Notes: generated from the sequence alone by a model not told the origin. A stretch of 64,000 nucleotides of DNA from Lachnospiraceae bacterium NC2004 (GCA_000621905.1 JHXB01000013.1:1-64000); one strand, 5' to 3'. Counted from the stretch's first letter, positions 17,184 to 25,702 are shown. Translations and numbers: made by a program.

Positions 17184-18143
17184 TCAATCAATTGAATGCG
17201 CATTAACAATATCCTTAACTGTCATTCTTCCAAACCCCATACTCGTATTCTTGCCAATGTGAATAATCTCACCCGCAAGGAGTATGGCTAATAAATCTTT
17301 GCTAACTGCAGTAACTTTGACGTTGCCATATATTCCTCTTAGACGCATCCGTTTATCTTTTCTCGTGGAATATCTTTCTAAGAAGTCTTCTGTACTCTCT
17401 TCGGATATTAGATTGGGAACATCATACGAATAATCGTACGCATCCTTACAATTCTTTTCCTCAAAACAGTCAAGAATATATAATCTTCTCTTCAAAGCTC
17501 TTATAATAGCTTCAATACTAAAGCTCTTAATCACTTCTCCTTCGTATTTAATTGATGTAAGAAAAGGAAACTTGATTTCGAGATTAGATTCGTGATTCAC
17601 CTTACCGAGGCGCCATTCAACATAGTCTCTAAGACTACAGACTTCGTACTTTTCCATAAAGATATCATAACCGTTTAGTATCGGAACACCTTTAGAGTTA
17701 GTAACTGAAACTATCTGAAATGTAGCATGCTCCTTACCAATTCCGTTAACTCCTAGTGCATAAAGAGCCTGCATATATTGATTGAAATATACTATAGTCT
17801 TACCAAATAGTATTAAAGAAAATGACAACGTATCATTAGCATTATAACGCTTATGATAATCTTCGCACTCAACAACATAGCCTACACTATCCCCAGTTGT
17901 TACAAATGCAGGCTTATTGTCAAATTGCGAATACATAGTTCGCTGAACAATACATTCAGAAAAGAAATCGCAATTATCACATTCTCTATTCCTAATACAG
18001 TTAGCCCGAAGCAGCATCTCGCCCATTCCACCTCTAATTGCGGATGTTTTATATCTTGGAAGGTTGGATTCTTCATTAAATCTAACAGTGAAATGTAATT
18101 TAACGTATCTAATATCTAAAGCATCAGAAAGAATTGAATTCAT
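17184..18143 (-). CDS. cas6: CRISPR RNA endonuclease Cas6
   Basis: A 319-aa RAMP protein. The C-terminal glycine-rich motif HIGKNTSMGFGRM (near 300) and an N-terminal cysteine cluster (CIRNRECDNCDFFSEC, near 50) are typical of the Cas6 group that processes pre-crRNA in type III and I loci. It would cut in the repeat, leaving an 8-nt ATTGACAC handle if transcription is on the minus strand. It is the first gene of the cas operon, with AGGAGG before its ATG, a hairpin CAGTTC-TGTG-GAACTG (18157-18172) just upstream, and a promoter at 18232-18261. Confidence 0.85.
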   Translation of the reverse strand: MNSILSDALDIRYVKLHFTVRFNEESNLPRYKTSAIRGGMGEMLLRANCIRNRECDNCDFFSECIVQRTMYSQFDNKPAFVTTGDSVGYVVECEDYHKRYNANDTLSFSLILFGKTIVYFNQYMQALYALGVNGIGKEHATFQIVSVTNSKGVPILNGYDIFMEKYEVCSLRDYVEWRLGKVNHESNLEIKFPFLTSIKYEGEVIKSFSIEAIIRALKRRLYILDCFEEKNCKDAYDYSYDVPNLISEESTEDFLERYSTRKDKRMRLRGIYGNVKVTAVSKDLLAILLAGEIIHIGKNTSMGFGRMTVKDIVNAHSID

Positions 18144-18231
18144 AACGCCTCCTAATCAGTTCTGTGGAACTGCCAATACGATTCACTTATCCATATAAAT
18201 TCTATTGATTCTTGAAATTACTTCTACAAAT

Positions 18232-18261
18232 ATTATATCACATTACGTTAATAATCACCAA
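18232..18261 (-). promoter_or_regulatory. Promoter of the cas operon
   Basis: On the minus strand TTGGTG (18256-18261), an 18-nt spacer and TATAAT (18232-18237) give a start near 18225 and an ~80-nt leader ahead of cas6. The -10 is perfect and the -35 weak. Confidence 0.55.
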
Positions 18262-18326
18262 TCATTTTATAACTGTATTTTTCTTGCTATAAGTTTATAA
18301 TAGGACACGCATCTTTTTATGTCTCA

Positions 18327-19136
18327 TCATTGCAGCGGCGGATAAGTACTAAAATCCGACTTTATATCCGCTTTAATCTCGAGCACCTTATCAAGAGCAA
18401 GCTCCTTAAGATCGAAGCATTCTTTACTCATAATTACAGGTATTGTCCCCATCCCACTATCTACCCCAACAACGAAGAATTCGACTCTATCGCCAAATTC
18501 TTCAGTCTCATAGCAAGTGATACTAGACACTTTCCCAATAAAATAAGTGTACGTCTCATCACTATCTAATCCCATCTGGAGCAGAGATGCGGGCGCCATG
18601 AAACTAGCAGCCAATCCACTGTATCTAACTCCATCTTCGCTGATCTTGATAGCTTTACCGAATCCAAGCTTCTTGTTAAACATCTCCATATCGTCGTATA
18701 TACGAACCGAAAAAGGAAATGCAGATAAAAATACTTCCTGCTCTGTTTCAACGATATCTTTATGACAGGCACTCCTATTAACGGTTTCTATCTGTAAATG
18801 TCCACCTTGTCCGACTACTTCTGCATCGTAGTATTCATTAGCTTCCGAAGAAGACGGCAGTTTATTCAAAAGCTTTAACTTCGTCGGTTTATTACCATCT
18901 AAAACAATATCTATATCGATGATATGCATACTTTGTATGTCTTGATCGATCTTAAAGGTGTATACAATGCTCCCAAATTCCACTCCATAGATATCCTTAA
19001 TGCGTTTGCGCGAATGAACTATCGTCTCATCTTTTGAAGCATAGAAAGGCTCAGCTGTACGAACGCCCTTAAGTATCATTAAAAGTGCATCATCCATTTT
19101 TTTCTCAGAAATAATTGATTCTAAATGTAACGGCAT
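18327..19136 (-). CDS. Unknown 269-aa protein upstream of cas6
   Basis: An intact soluble protein of mixed strand and helix character that I do not recognise. It has no signal peptide. The start MPLHLESII (19136) is preferred to an upstream ATG (19163) because AAAGGAG at 19146-19152 is correctly spaced from it. It lies 180 bp upstream of cas6 on the same strand, separated by the cas promoter, so it is not clearly part of the cas operon. The next gene upstream (BspA-like) is about 100 bp away. Confidence 0.55.
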   Translation of the reverse strand: MPLHLESIISEKKMDDALLMILKGVRTAEPFYASKDETIVHSRKRIKDIYGVEFGSIVYTFKIDQDIQSMHIIDIDIVLDGNKPTKLKLLNKLPSSSEANEYYDAEVVGQGGHLQIETVNRSACHKDIVETEQEVFLSAFPFSVRIYDDMEMFNKKLGFGKAIKISEDGVRYSGLAASFMAPASLLQMGLDSDETYTYFIGKVSSITCYETEEFGDRVEFFVVGVDSGMGTIPVIMSKECFDLKELALDKVLEIKADIKSDFSTYPPLQ

Positions 19137-19240
19137 ATGTTTTTTCTCCTTTACCTTATGCATAGAATAATCTAGCTTTAGTTGCTTAATTTGTCATTCA
19201 ATATCAAGTTTAAAACAATTTTTTGTGCGAAATTCTACTA

Positions 19241-19981
19241 TCAACCCGGCCACTTCTTTAATTTGGCAAGAACAGTACGTATATCACCGCTCTCATATTC
19301 CTTTATATACTTCTCCAGTTCATCGCCGATAATAGAAGAACTATTCGGCATGATATCGCTCTTTATCAATTCTAACAACTCTTTTACCGAGCTATGCTCG
19401 TATTGATCTTCGATCATATTTTTATTATCATTTGTTCCAGCGTCTTTTCTCGTATTTATGACTAGTGTTCGTTTTTTATTCTTCTGCTCCTGTAATAGTT
19501 TATCGAAAAATGCATTGTTAACCGATTCCAAAGATACACAGCCTCTAAACATTTCATTCATATTAGTAAGACACTGATCATTAACATTTCTCATATCTAA
19601 AGCAGACAACATTCTACATCCCCAAAAAGCTTTTTGCATATATCGTACATTGCGAAGTGTATTATTACCAAATTCTATTTTTTTTACATGATGCAGAGCC
19701 AAGAACATATAAGACATGTCTGTCACTTCACTCATATCCAGTTCCGAAAGATCTATGCATCTACACCAGAGGAATGTGCATTCATGATTATATCCTCGTT
19801 CCCTAAGACTAAATAGTCCAGAACAATCTTCAGGAGCCTTCCCCACCACTTTAATATCTTTCACAACTGATTCTGAAAAAGCAGATAACAATTCCGGTGT
19901 AATGTCTTTTATATCAACAGTTACCTCGCTAGGCAACGAATACTTAGCGTTAATACAATCGATTTTATCTTGCAACGTCAT
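19241..19981 (-). CDS. BspA/DUF285-type repeat protein without signal peptide
   Basis: Residues ~75-160 carry DUF285-type leucine-rich repeats (LSELDMSEVTDMSYMF, ALDMRNVND, MNEMFRGCVSLESV). In most bacteria these repeats are on secreted surface proteins, but here there is no signal peptide, so this is probably an intracellular protein-interaction module. The C-terminus (~170-246) is charged and helical. I prefer MTLQDK at 19981 (AGGGAGAG at six bases). An upstream ATG at 20014 overlaps the stop of the VirD4-like gene (ATGA) and could serve in coupled translation. Function unknown. Confidence 0.65.
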   Translation of the reverse strand: MTLQDKIDCINAKYSLPSEVTVDIKDITPELLSAFSESVVKDIKVVGKAPEDCSGLFSLRERGYNHECTFLWCRCIDLSELDMSEVTDMSYMFLALHHVKKIEFGNNTLRNVRYMQKAFWGCRMLSALDMRNVNDQCLTNMNEMFRGCVSLESVNNAFFDKLLQEQKNKKRTLVINTRKDAGTNDNKNMIEDQYEHSSVKELLELIKSDIMPNSSSIIGDELEKYIKEYESGDIRTVLAKLKKWPG

Positions 19982-20010
19982 AATAATCTCTCCCTTCATC
20001 TGGTGGATTA

Positions 20011-21306
20011 TCATCTTAATCCACCATAGTCTACTTCCTCTATGCGAGAATCCTCAGAATGAAGTCGCATATACTCTTCGTCTTCGTATGTCTTATATCT
20101 TTGACTATATACACATTCTTCTCCACGCCGAAATACAATAACATCGCCAAGTTTCATGCTCGATATGGATCGAGCTGGTTTGTTACACATCTCGCTAACT
20201 TTTTTGCACGTCGCATAATCTAACCCACCCATATATACATAGCTGTCACAGTTATTGATTATAGTACATGCAGCCTCATTACCATACATAGACATTAGCT
20301 GAGACTCACTCTGTAAGAATAAACTAGCACTAATCCCAGCAGCTCTAAAAATGCTGATATAGTCTTCAAACCCTCTAATTCGTCCTCCACAGGCAAAATC
20401 GTCAAATATAATGTGTACCGGAACTTTAAGTCTTCCTTCCGGATTAGCTTCAGCTTGCTTAAACAAAACTCTCATTAAATCACTATAAAAAATGTTTATA
20501 TACTTAGTCATCTCTAAATCATACGGAGAAGTTGTAATAAATACGACCGTCTTTCTCTCACCTATCTCGTTAAGAGCCAACTTTTGTGGCTTATCAAGCA
20601 GCTCGATTACATTCTTATTAAAAGAGCTTTTTATTGCAGATGCAACTGTAGCTCTTACACTACTGGATGTAACTCTGGATAAATCTGATATGGTATGAAG
20701 GTAACTCGAAGCACGGTTGTTGGGATACTTCTTATTTAGAATATCTAGTAGAATAGTAAGGTTAGTTGTCGCCATTCTATCATTTTCTGTAGAAGTAAGA
20801 TTCATAGCATCAAACAGATCTAACACAGTACTAAAGCTTACCTTTTCACCCTTATCTTCACCTAATAATCTAGCAAGAAGAATCAGCCCTGTTAGTAATT
20901 CAGTTCCTGAATCATCCCAAAATTGATCTTTACTTGAAACTGAATTGTTGTTTGTAATTATGTTGCGTGCAAGATTAGCAATATCATCTTCTGTCTCAAC
21001 ATAGTCAAGAGGATCGTATCCTACACTAGAGTCTTGAGGATTAGAAAAATCTAAATCCACCACATTATAACCTCTACTTTCCATTAGATCCTTATAACGT
21101 TTTTTCAGCGCTTTCTTAGCAATAGGCACCACAAGCGAAGAATTGTGGGTGTGTAATAATCTGGATTCACCAACCGACACTGTCTTCCCGCAGCCTGTAG
21201 AACCGACAATCAACTCATTAGCGTTAATGCCTGTTACTCTTGAATCAGCTGGATAGATGCATCCTTCAGCTAAACATGTCAAATCCTCATATAAATAATC
21301 CCTCAT
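20011..21306 (-). CDS. VirD4/TraG-like ATPase, soluble
   Basis: A 431-aa P-loop ATPase with Walker A GSTGCGKT (35-42), a Walker B-like HIIFDDFA near 305 and a long central region (GTELLTGLILLARLLGE) typical of type IV coupling proteins, which pump DNA or substrates in conjugation. The usual two N-terminal membrane segments are absent. No relaxase or mating-pair genes lie nearby. It is followed by the DUF285 gene (4-bp overlap) and preceded 18 bp upstream by the ClpP-like gene, suggesting one transcript. It may be a conjugative-element remnant or part of an unrelated machine. Confidence 0.7.
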   Translation of the reverse strand: MRDYLYEDLTCLAEGCIYPADSRVTGINANELIVGSTGCGKTVSVGESRLLHTHNSSLVVPIAKKALKKRYKDLMESRGYNVVDLDFSNPQDSSVGYDPLDYVETEDDIANLARNIITNNNSVSSKDQFWDDSGTELLTGLILLARLLGEDKGEKVSFSTVLDLFDAMNLTSTENDRMATTNLTILLDILNKKYPNNRASSYLHTISDLSRVTSSSVRATVASAIKSSFNKNVIELLDKPQKLALNEIGERKTVVFITTSPYDLEMTKYINIFYSDLMRVLFKQAEANPEGRLKVPVHIIFDDFACGGRIRGFEDYISIFRAAGISASLFLQSESQLMSMYGNEAACTIINNCDSYVYMGGLDYATCKKVSEMCNKPARSISSMKLGDVIVFRRGEECVYSQRYKTYEDEEYMRLHSEDSRIEEVDYGGLR

Positions 21307-21324
21307 AATATTGTCCTCCTATAT

Positions 21325-21915
21325 TCATAGGTTTATTCTTATTTCATCACATATTCCAAATTCTACAGCTTCCTTGGCATTCATGAAGTTGTCGTAATTC
21401 GTCGCCTTGTTAATTTCTTCAATGTCTCTACCGATATGCTTTGCAAGTATTCCATTAACAGTGTTCTTCACCTCAATGATAGAATCAGCAGTATTCTTTA
21501 TCGAGGTTGCAGATCCGCCAAATCCACCCGAGATTAAAGGTTCGTGAATCATTACCTTAGAATGCGGAAATATATATCTTCTTCCTTGCTGACCGCCAGC
21601 TAAAATTACAGCAGCCATGGATCCCGCCATCCCTACACAGTAGAAATTAATAGGAAATGTTGCTCGCTGTATCACATCATATATTATTAATCCTGAATCT
21701 ACTTTTCCACCAGGGCTGTTAATATAAATATTTACCTCATCATCAGTTTTGGAAAAGTACATCATTTCTTTTAGAAAGTCCATCGCTAAAGCATCATCAA
21801 TTTCTCCCTCGATAAATACAGTTCTGTCTGTTAAAAGACACGTACTTAAAGGCAATTGGATTTTTCCATGATATGTTTCTTCAGTCACTGCCGGTTCCCT
21901 ATAATGCTCGTTCAT
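21325..21915 (-). CDS. ClpP-like serine protease
   Basis: A 196-aa ClpP-fold peptidase with an apparently intact catalytic triad: Ser99 in VGMAGSMA, His124 in PHSKVMIHEP and Asp175 in NYDNFMNAKEA. The INSPGG oxyanion segment (65-70) is present. The divergent N-terminus and missing clpX/clpA neighbour suggest an accessory paralogue rather than housekeeping ClpP. The start MNEHYRE has GAAAGGAG upstream. The 38 bp before the start duplicate the region after the J-domain gene (23524-23561), so this gene was placed by local recombination. It may act with the VirD4-like ATPase next door. Confidence 0.85.
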   Translation of the reverse strand: MNEHYREPAVTEETYHGKIQLPLSTCLLTDRTVFIEGEIDDALAMDFLKEMMYFSKTDDEVNIYINSPGGKVDSGLIIYDVIQRATFPINFYCVGMAGSMAAVILAGGQQGRRYIFPHSKVMIHEPLISGGFGGSATSIKNTADSIIEVKNTVNGILAKHIGRDIEEINKATNYDNFMNAKEAVEFGICDEIRINL

Positions 21916-21918
21916 ACC

Positions 21919-21996
21919 GTTCTCCTTTCTTGCTCGCAGCAATTACTATGCTGCTTATTGACCAGTTCCTTTTAGACGTTCATGCACGCTATTCAT
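21919..21996 (-). repeat. Relic of the 3' end of a J-domain gene
   Basis: The first 38 bp (21919-21956) are identical to 23524-23561, and similarity continues. On the minus strand it reads MNSVHERLKGTGQ then stop, matching INEAYERLKGTGQKAA at the end of the J-domain protein. A second J-domain gene evidently once stood directly upstream of clpP. Confidence 0.7.
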
Positions 21997-22107
21997 CTTA
22001 TTAGTTTTATTGGTAGCTTATCCCCGACACCGGTTATTCTCACCTCCTTTACCAGCATCGGTATCTCTATCCTCTCAGTCACTTTTCACTGATGATTACG
22101 TGGCTTA

Positions 22108-23082
22108 TTACCACTTAGACATATCAAGCGACTTGGTTGCAATCTTATAATTGTAGTCCGAACCTATGGTATGGTCCTTTCCAACTGAACCCCAGCCCTT
22201 CTTGTCTGAGCTAAAATCAGCAGCGGACTTCATTGCCCATGTGTAATATATCTTGTGTGTCTTCTCGGTAGTCTGATCATCCCAAGTTACATCCATGTTG
22301 TACCATTTACCATTGTATTTCACTAAGTTCCATGCATGCTCGCCATTCACACTCACAACAACTACGCACTTAATTCCTGCTGCATTCATAAGAAGCTTAG
22401 TGTACTCTGAGTATCCAATACATACCGCCTTGCCATTCTTGATGGCGCCATAAGCGCTATAACTATCATCGCTAGCTTTACTGTTGTCCTTGTATGTATC
22501 ATAATCGTACTTAACATTGTTGCAGATGTAATCATGAATATACTTAATCTTTTTCTTGTCCGACTTACCTGCTACTTTCTTAGCCACCTTAGCTGCTTCT
22601 TGTCTTAGAGCCTTATCCCTCTTACTCTCGGTAGTTACAGGTGCTTCAGTTGTTGTAGTCTTCTTCTGAGTAGTCACCACAGATTTCTGAGTGGCGTTTT
22701 CTTTACAGACAATCACAACTCTTCCACAAGCATTTTTCTCATCATTACGTCTTACCTGTATTACGAAAGATCCTGCCTTCAACAGCTTAACAGAATACGT
22801 AACTACATACTTATCATCTTTCCATTTCTTAGAAGAAGAACACTTGAAGTTGCTTGCCCCCTGGGAACAAGAAAGCTTATAACTTGTCTTATCATTGCTT
22901 GTCAGAGTAAACGATACAGTATCTCCCACATTCCCGTACCTCTCTATCTCCTGAACTCCATCAGCTGCCTTACTTGCTGCCTTACTCACTGTAGTATTAT
23001 TGAACCCGGAACCTGCAATCATAATTGCCATCGCTAACATAAATGCTACTGTTCTTTTTATATTCTTAATAATATTTTTCAT
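22108..23082 (-). CDS. Secreted transglutaminase-like protein
   Basis: Residues 1-35 form a signal peptide (basic start, FMLAMAIMIAGSG core). Residues ~40-130 are a strand-rich domain, and a Thr-rich linker (TTQKKTTTTEAPVTT) follows. The C-terminal transglutaminase-like fold carries Cys221 (GKAVCIGYSE), His249 (GEHAWN) and Asp264 (NMDVTW), the classic triad. Such proteins are usually cysteine proteases or cross-linkers outside the cell. No sortase motif is visible. GGAGG precedes the ATG. A 171-bp promoter-plus-leader (23185-23355) lies upstream. Confidence 0.85.
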   Translation of the reverse strand: MKNIIKNIKRTVAFMLAMAIMIAGSGFNNTTVSKAASKAADGVQEIERYGNVGDTVSFTLTSNDKTSYKLSCSQGASNFKCSSSKKWKDDKYVVTYSVKLLKAGSFVIQVRRNDEKNACGRVVIVCKENATQKSVVTTQKKTTTTEAPVTTESKRDKALRQEAAKVAKKVAGKSDKKKIKYIHDYICNNVKYDYDTYKDNSKASDDSYSAYGAIKNGKAVCIGYSEYTKLLMNAAGIKCVVVVSVNGEHAWNLVKYNGKWYNMDVTWDDQTTEKTHKIYYTWAMKSAADFSSDKKGWGSVGKDHTIGSDYNYKIATKSLDMSKW

Positions 23083-23096
23083 ATCGTTTCCTCCAT

Positions 23097-23156
23097 TTTC
23101 TTTTGTTGTTTTCTTTGAACCCTCATTATTTAAATCATTTTTACTATATAACTCAT
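23097..23156 (-). other. Possible leader peptide region before the transglutaminase gene
   Basis: After the structured leader, GAAAGGAG is followed by an ATG and an eight-codon frame (MSYIVKMI, stop) about 70 bases ahead of the main start. It could be a leader peptide or a relic start codon. Confidence 0.25.
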
Positions 23157-23184
23157 AATTATAACTCCTTTCGTGTTACAACAG

Positions 23185-23355
23185 TTACGCCACGTCGGTG
23201 TTGGATTACCCTGAACGTCTTTAGCTGCATTCAGTCACTGTTGTCGAACTCTACGCCCCGACAACCAGGCAGTTGAGGTAACTCAATTCCTTTTCCTTTG
23301 ATCTGTACCCATTATATCCCTTTAAGATCAGTAACATATAGAGGCTGTTCAAAAA
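23185..23355 (-). ncRNA. Duplicated promoter and structured leader RNA, copy 1
   Basis: A perfect 171-bp direct repeat of 24311-24481. On the minus strand a TATAAT box is followed by a region able to form hairpins TTGAG-TTAC-CTCAA, GTTGTCG-N12-CGACAAC and CTGAA-N14-TTCAG. In both copies it lies 5' of a minus-strand gene, here the transglutaminase. The layout suggests a cis-acting leader such as a riboswitch or attenuator. I could not match it to a known class. Confidence 0.55.
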
Positions 23356-23448
23356 TATTTTTGGTACTATTTTTTAAGTGATTATCGTGTTTCAACTCAG
23401 TTTACAAGTACATTTTGGTACTATGTATGTATCAAATGTAAATTTTCT

Positions 23449-23520
23449 TCACCAATTACGATACTTTTCTAAGCACCCTGGGTCTTCCTGTCTTGATTGC
23501 GTCCTTAGTAATCGTGCCAT
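23449..23520 (-). pseudogene. Degraded short ORF after the J-domain gene
   Basis: ATG at 23520 follows the same ribosome-binding region that precedes clpP. The frame has only 23 codons. Shifting one base after the third codon gives ITKDAIKTGRPRVLRKVS then stop, which looks more protein-like, so this is probably a frameshifted and truncated gene start. Confidence 0.4.
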
Positions 23521-23550
23521 ATTGTTCTCCTTTCTTGCTCGCAGCAATTA

Positions 23551-24255
23551 CTATGCTGCTTTTTGACCGGTTCCTTTTAAACGTTCATACGCTTCATTTA
23601 TCTTTTGAGCTTTTTGGGTATAACAAACCTCTTCTCCGCAGTGTCCATCCGGATGACACTCTTTAATCAACCTTCTATGAGCTTTTTTTAGATCTGATTC
23701 ACTGTAACCCTGCTTTAGATTAAACATCCTTATCGCTTCCGCTATACGCGCCCGATTAATTCTCCTCAGTCTTTCTTCTTGTTCTTTCTCTCTGCGCCTC
23801 GCATCTTCTCTCGCTTTTCTTCTAGCTTCTACTTCTGCCCTTCTTCTCGCTTCTTCTGCTTCTCTCCGCCTAGCTTCCTCTTCCATTTTTCTTATTTCTT
23901 CCGCTATTGCACTCTGCCTAGCTTTCTCTAATTCACATCGTTTTTCACAACTCGTGTATATATAATTAGGGAATCCGAATAACATAAGATTAATGAATTC
24001 AATTATTTTCTCAACTATCTTTACAATAATCGCTGTCCCATAAAACGCTATGAACCCTTCCAAAAGCGTTCCTATTACATTCGGCACAGATATACCGTCA
24101 GAGACTAAATTCATAATAATTGTCACCAATAATGCGAACGAACTCAACCCTTCCCACACACTATCCAAACGTGCAGAAATAGTGTCCATCAAGTCGTGTA
24201 ATGCATTGGCAGGCTTAAATATCTTTCGTCCTATCTTACATAAACATATCATCAT
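23551..24255 (-). CDS. Membrane J-domain (DnaJ-like) protein
   Basis: A 234-aa protein. Two hydrophobic segments (about 38-52 and 64-95) anchor it. Residues 105-170 are an Arg/Glu-rich coiled coil (EEARRREAEEARRRA pattern). The C-terminus is a J-domain with the HPD tripeptide at 201-203 (KECHPDGH) and NEAYERL at the end. J-domains stimulate Hsp70 (DnaK) ATPase; here the domain would face the cytoplasm at the membrane. The start at 24255 has AAAGGTGAG upstream. It is preceded by the second copy of the 171-bp leader. Confidence 0.8.
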   Translation of the reverse strand: MMICLCKIGRKIFKPANALHDLMDTISARLDSVWEGLSSFALLVTIIMNLVSDGISVPNVIGTLLEGFIAFYGTAIIVKIVEKIIEFINLMLFGFPNYIYTSCEKRCELEKARQSAIAEEIRKMEEEARRREAEEARRRAEVEARRKAREDARRREKEQEERLRRINRARIAEAIRMFNLKQGYSESDLKKAHRRLIKECHPDGHCGEEVCYTQKAQKINEAYERLKGTGQKAA

Positions 24256-24310
24256 AATAATCACTCACCTTTCCACATGTTTTCAAATTTCCTCTTCATA
24301 TATATCATCC

Positions 24311-24481
24311 TTACGCCACGTCGGTGTTGGATTACCCTGAACGTCTTTAGCTGCATTCAGTCACTGTTGTCGAACTCTACGCCCCGACAACCAGGCAGTT
24401 GAGGTAACTCAATTCCTTTTCCTTTGATCTGTACCCATTATATCCCTTTAAGATCAGTAACATATAGAGGCTGTTCAAAAA
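24311..24481 (-). ncRNA. Duplicated promoter and structured leader RNA, copy 2
   Basis: Identical to 23185-23355. It precedes the J-domain gene by about 55 bp. On the other side it abuts the plus-strand promoter of the WYL regulator gene, so the interval is a divergent control region. Confidence 0.55.
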
Positions 24482-24522
24482 AATTTTTGTTACCAATTTT
24501 TATGCGCTTATTATATATTTAC

Positions 24523-24551
24523 TTGATTTCTGAGCGCGTTTTTGGTACTAT
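24523..24551 (+). promoter_or_regulatory. Promoter of the WYL regulator gene
   Basis: TTGATT (24523-24528), a 17-nt spacer and TACTAT (24546-24551). The motif TTTTTGGTACTAT around the -10 recurs at 23358-23370 and, one T shorter, at 23413-23424. It is a candidate operator for autoregulation and for control of the duplicated leader promoters. Confidence 0.6.
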
Positions 24552-24588
24552 ATGTGTATCAATTATTTTTTAGAAAGGTGTGGATAAC

Positions 24589-25647
24589 ATGTCGCAATTC
24601 GGTGAGTTCAATGCCGAGAATAAGCTCCGTATACCTCTGTCAGGTTATGCAGCACATATTATAGAAAACGATTGTTTTAACTTCTCAAAGAAAAAAACTA
24701 CCCTGATTAACACTATCATTCTAAATTCTTATCAGAATGCCGATTGCTCCATTAGCCTTAGAATAAAGGATTATCGAAACGAGCTCGCTACATATTCTAA
24801 AAGTAACCAGCGAAATGAAGAATCAGATATTGTAAATCGTATTATCAAAGAAAAAGCTAATGAACTGAAACAAAAATACGCTAAGCGGTACCCATCAGAT
24901 TTTAATTGGCAGATAACGCTTCAAAAAAAGGTTAAAGAACTTCTCACAGAAGATGAGTATAGTGCAGAAGAAGATTACTACGGACAGAAACCCGGTCACT
25001 ATATAAGAGCTCTCCTTGAAGAATATGCACGCCACCCACACTATTTACGTGAAGAAATAGTATTCAAAAATATTATAGAGCAAGCCGAGATTGCCATAGA
25101 TGGGCATTACATCCTCAACGTCACTAATGTGAAAGGAAAGCATTTCTCAATTAAGCCATACGGCGTAAAAACAGATCCTTTTTCAATGTATCATTATCTT
25201 ATAGGATACAACACCGACGCAATGAGACTTCAGTCAAAAGATAAGCAGCCTTCCAATTCAGATGTAATTTGTTTACGCATATCCCGACTTGCCTCAGCAG
25301 AAGCTCAGTATTTTTCATCAGGAGAATTAACTAAATCGGAGATTGCACTAATATCTCGCGAAATAGAAATTAAAGGCGTTCAATTTATTACAAGTGACCA
25401 ATCATCTATTCAAGTCTGGCTATCAGACGCCGGTATAAAAAAATTTGAAACAAGAGCACATCTTAGGCCACCGGTAGCGTATAAGGATAGTGATGATGAA
25501 CACATATATCATTTTGAATGTACAGAGTCTCAAATTCTGTTCTATTTCTTCGGATTTGGAAGCGACGCCAAAGTAATCAGTCCTCCTGACCTTGCTATTT
25601 GCTTTAAAGATATGTATAAAGAAGCATATGATAACTATCGCAAATAA
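24589..25647 (+). CDS. RHH-WYL domain transcriptional regulator
   Basis: A 352-aa protein. The N-terminal ~50 residues (KLRIPLSGYAAHIIE, then KKKTTLINTIILNSYQ) resemble a ribbon-helix-helix DNA-binding domain. Residues ~150-340 form a WYL-type ligand-sensing domain (IDGHYILNVTNVKG..KPYGVK, YHYLIGYN, then the WCX-like end with FFGFGSDAKVISPPDL). WYL regulators often control CRISPR and other defence loci, and RHH-WYL proteins are known beside Cas13d. The start at 24589 has AAAGGTG upstream. It faces away from the minus-strand cluster, which suggests divergent regulation. A strong terminator follows. Confidence 0.75.
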   Translation: MSQFGEFNAENKLRIPLSGYAAHIIENDCFNFSKKKTTLINTIILNSYQNADCSISLRIKDYRNELATYSKSNQRNEESDIVNRIIKEKANELKQKYAKRYPSDFNWQITLQKKVKELLTEDEYSAEEDYYGQKPGHYIRALLEEYARHPHYLREEIVFKNIIEQAEIAIDGHYILNVTNVKGKHFSIKPYGVKTDPFSMYHYLIGYNTDAMRLQSKDKQPSNSDVICLRISRLASAEAQYFSSGELTKSEIALISREIEIKGVQFITSDQSSIQVWLSDAGIKKFETRAHLRPPVAYKDSDDEHIYHFECTESQILFYFFGFGSDAKVISPPDLAICFKDMYKEAYDNYRK

Positions 25648-25655
25648 TACACCAA

Positions 25656-25700
25656 AAAGAGCAGCGGTCCATTATACCGTTGCTCTTTAAACTCCTTTTT
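25656..25700 (+). terminator. Terminator of the WYL gene
   Basis: AAAGAGCAGCGGT (25656-25668) pairs with ACCGTTGCTCTTT (25676-25688), followed after a few bases by a T-run. Confidence 0.85.
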
Positions 25701-25702
25701 TC

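Noticed and set aside
21325-21915. Housekeeping clpP
   Set aside because: Divergent N-terminus, no clpX or tig nearby, and placement by local duplication among accessory genes.
23185-23355. Leader repeat as a known riboswitch (c-di-GMP-I, c-di-GMP-II, cobalamin, glycine, T-box)
   Set aside because: The conserved core sequences of these classes were not found by eye; kept as an unassigned structured leader.
23185-24481. 171-bp direct repeats as insertion-sequence ends or attachment sites
   Set aside because: They contain promoters oriented into genes and have no transposase or integrase between them.
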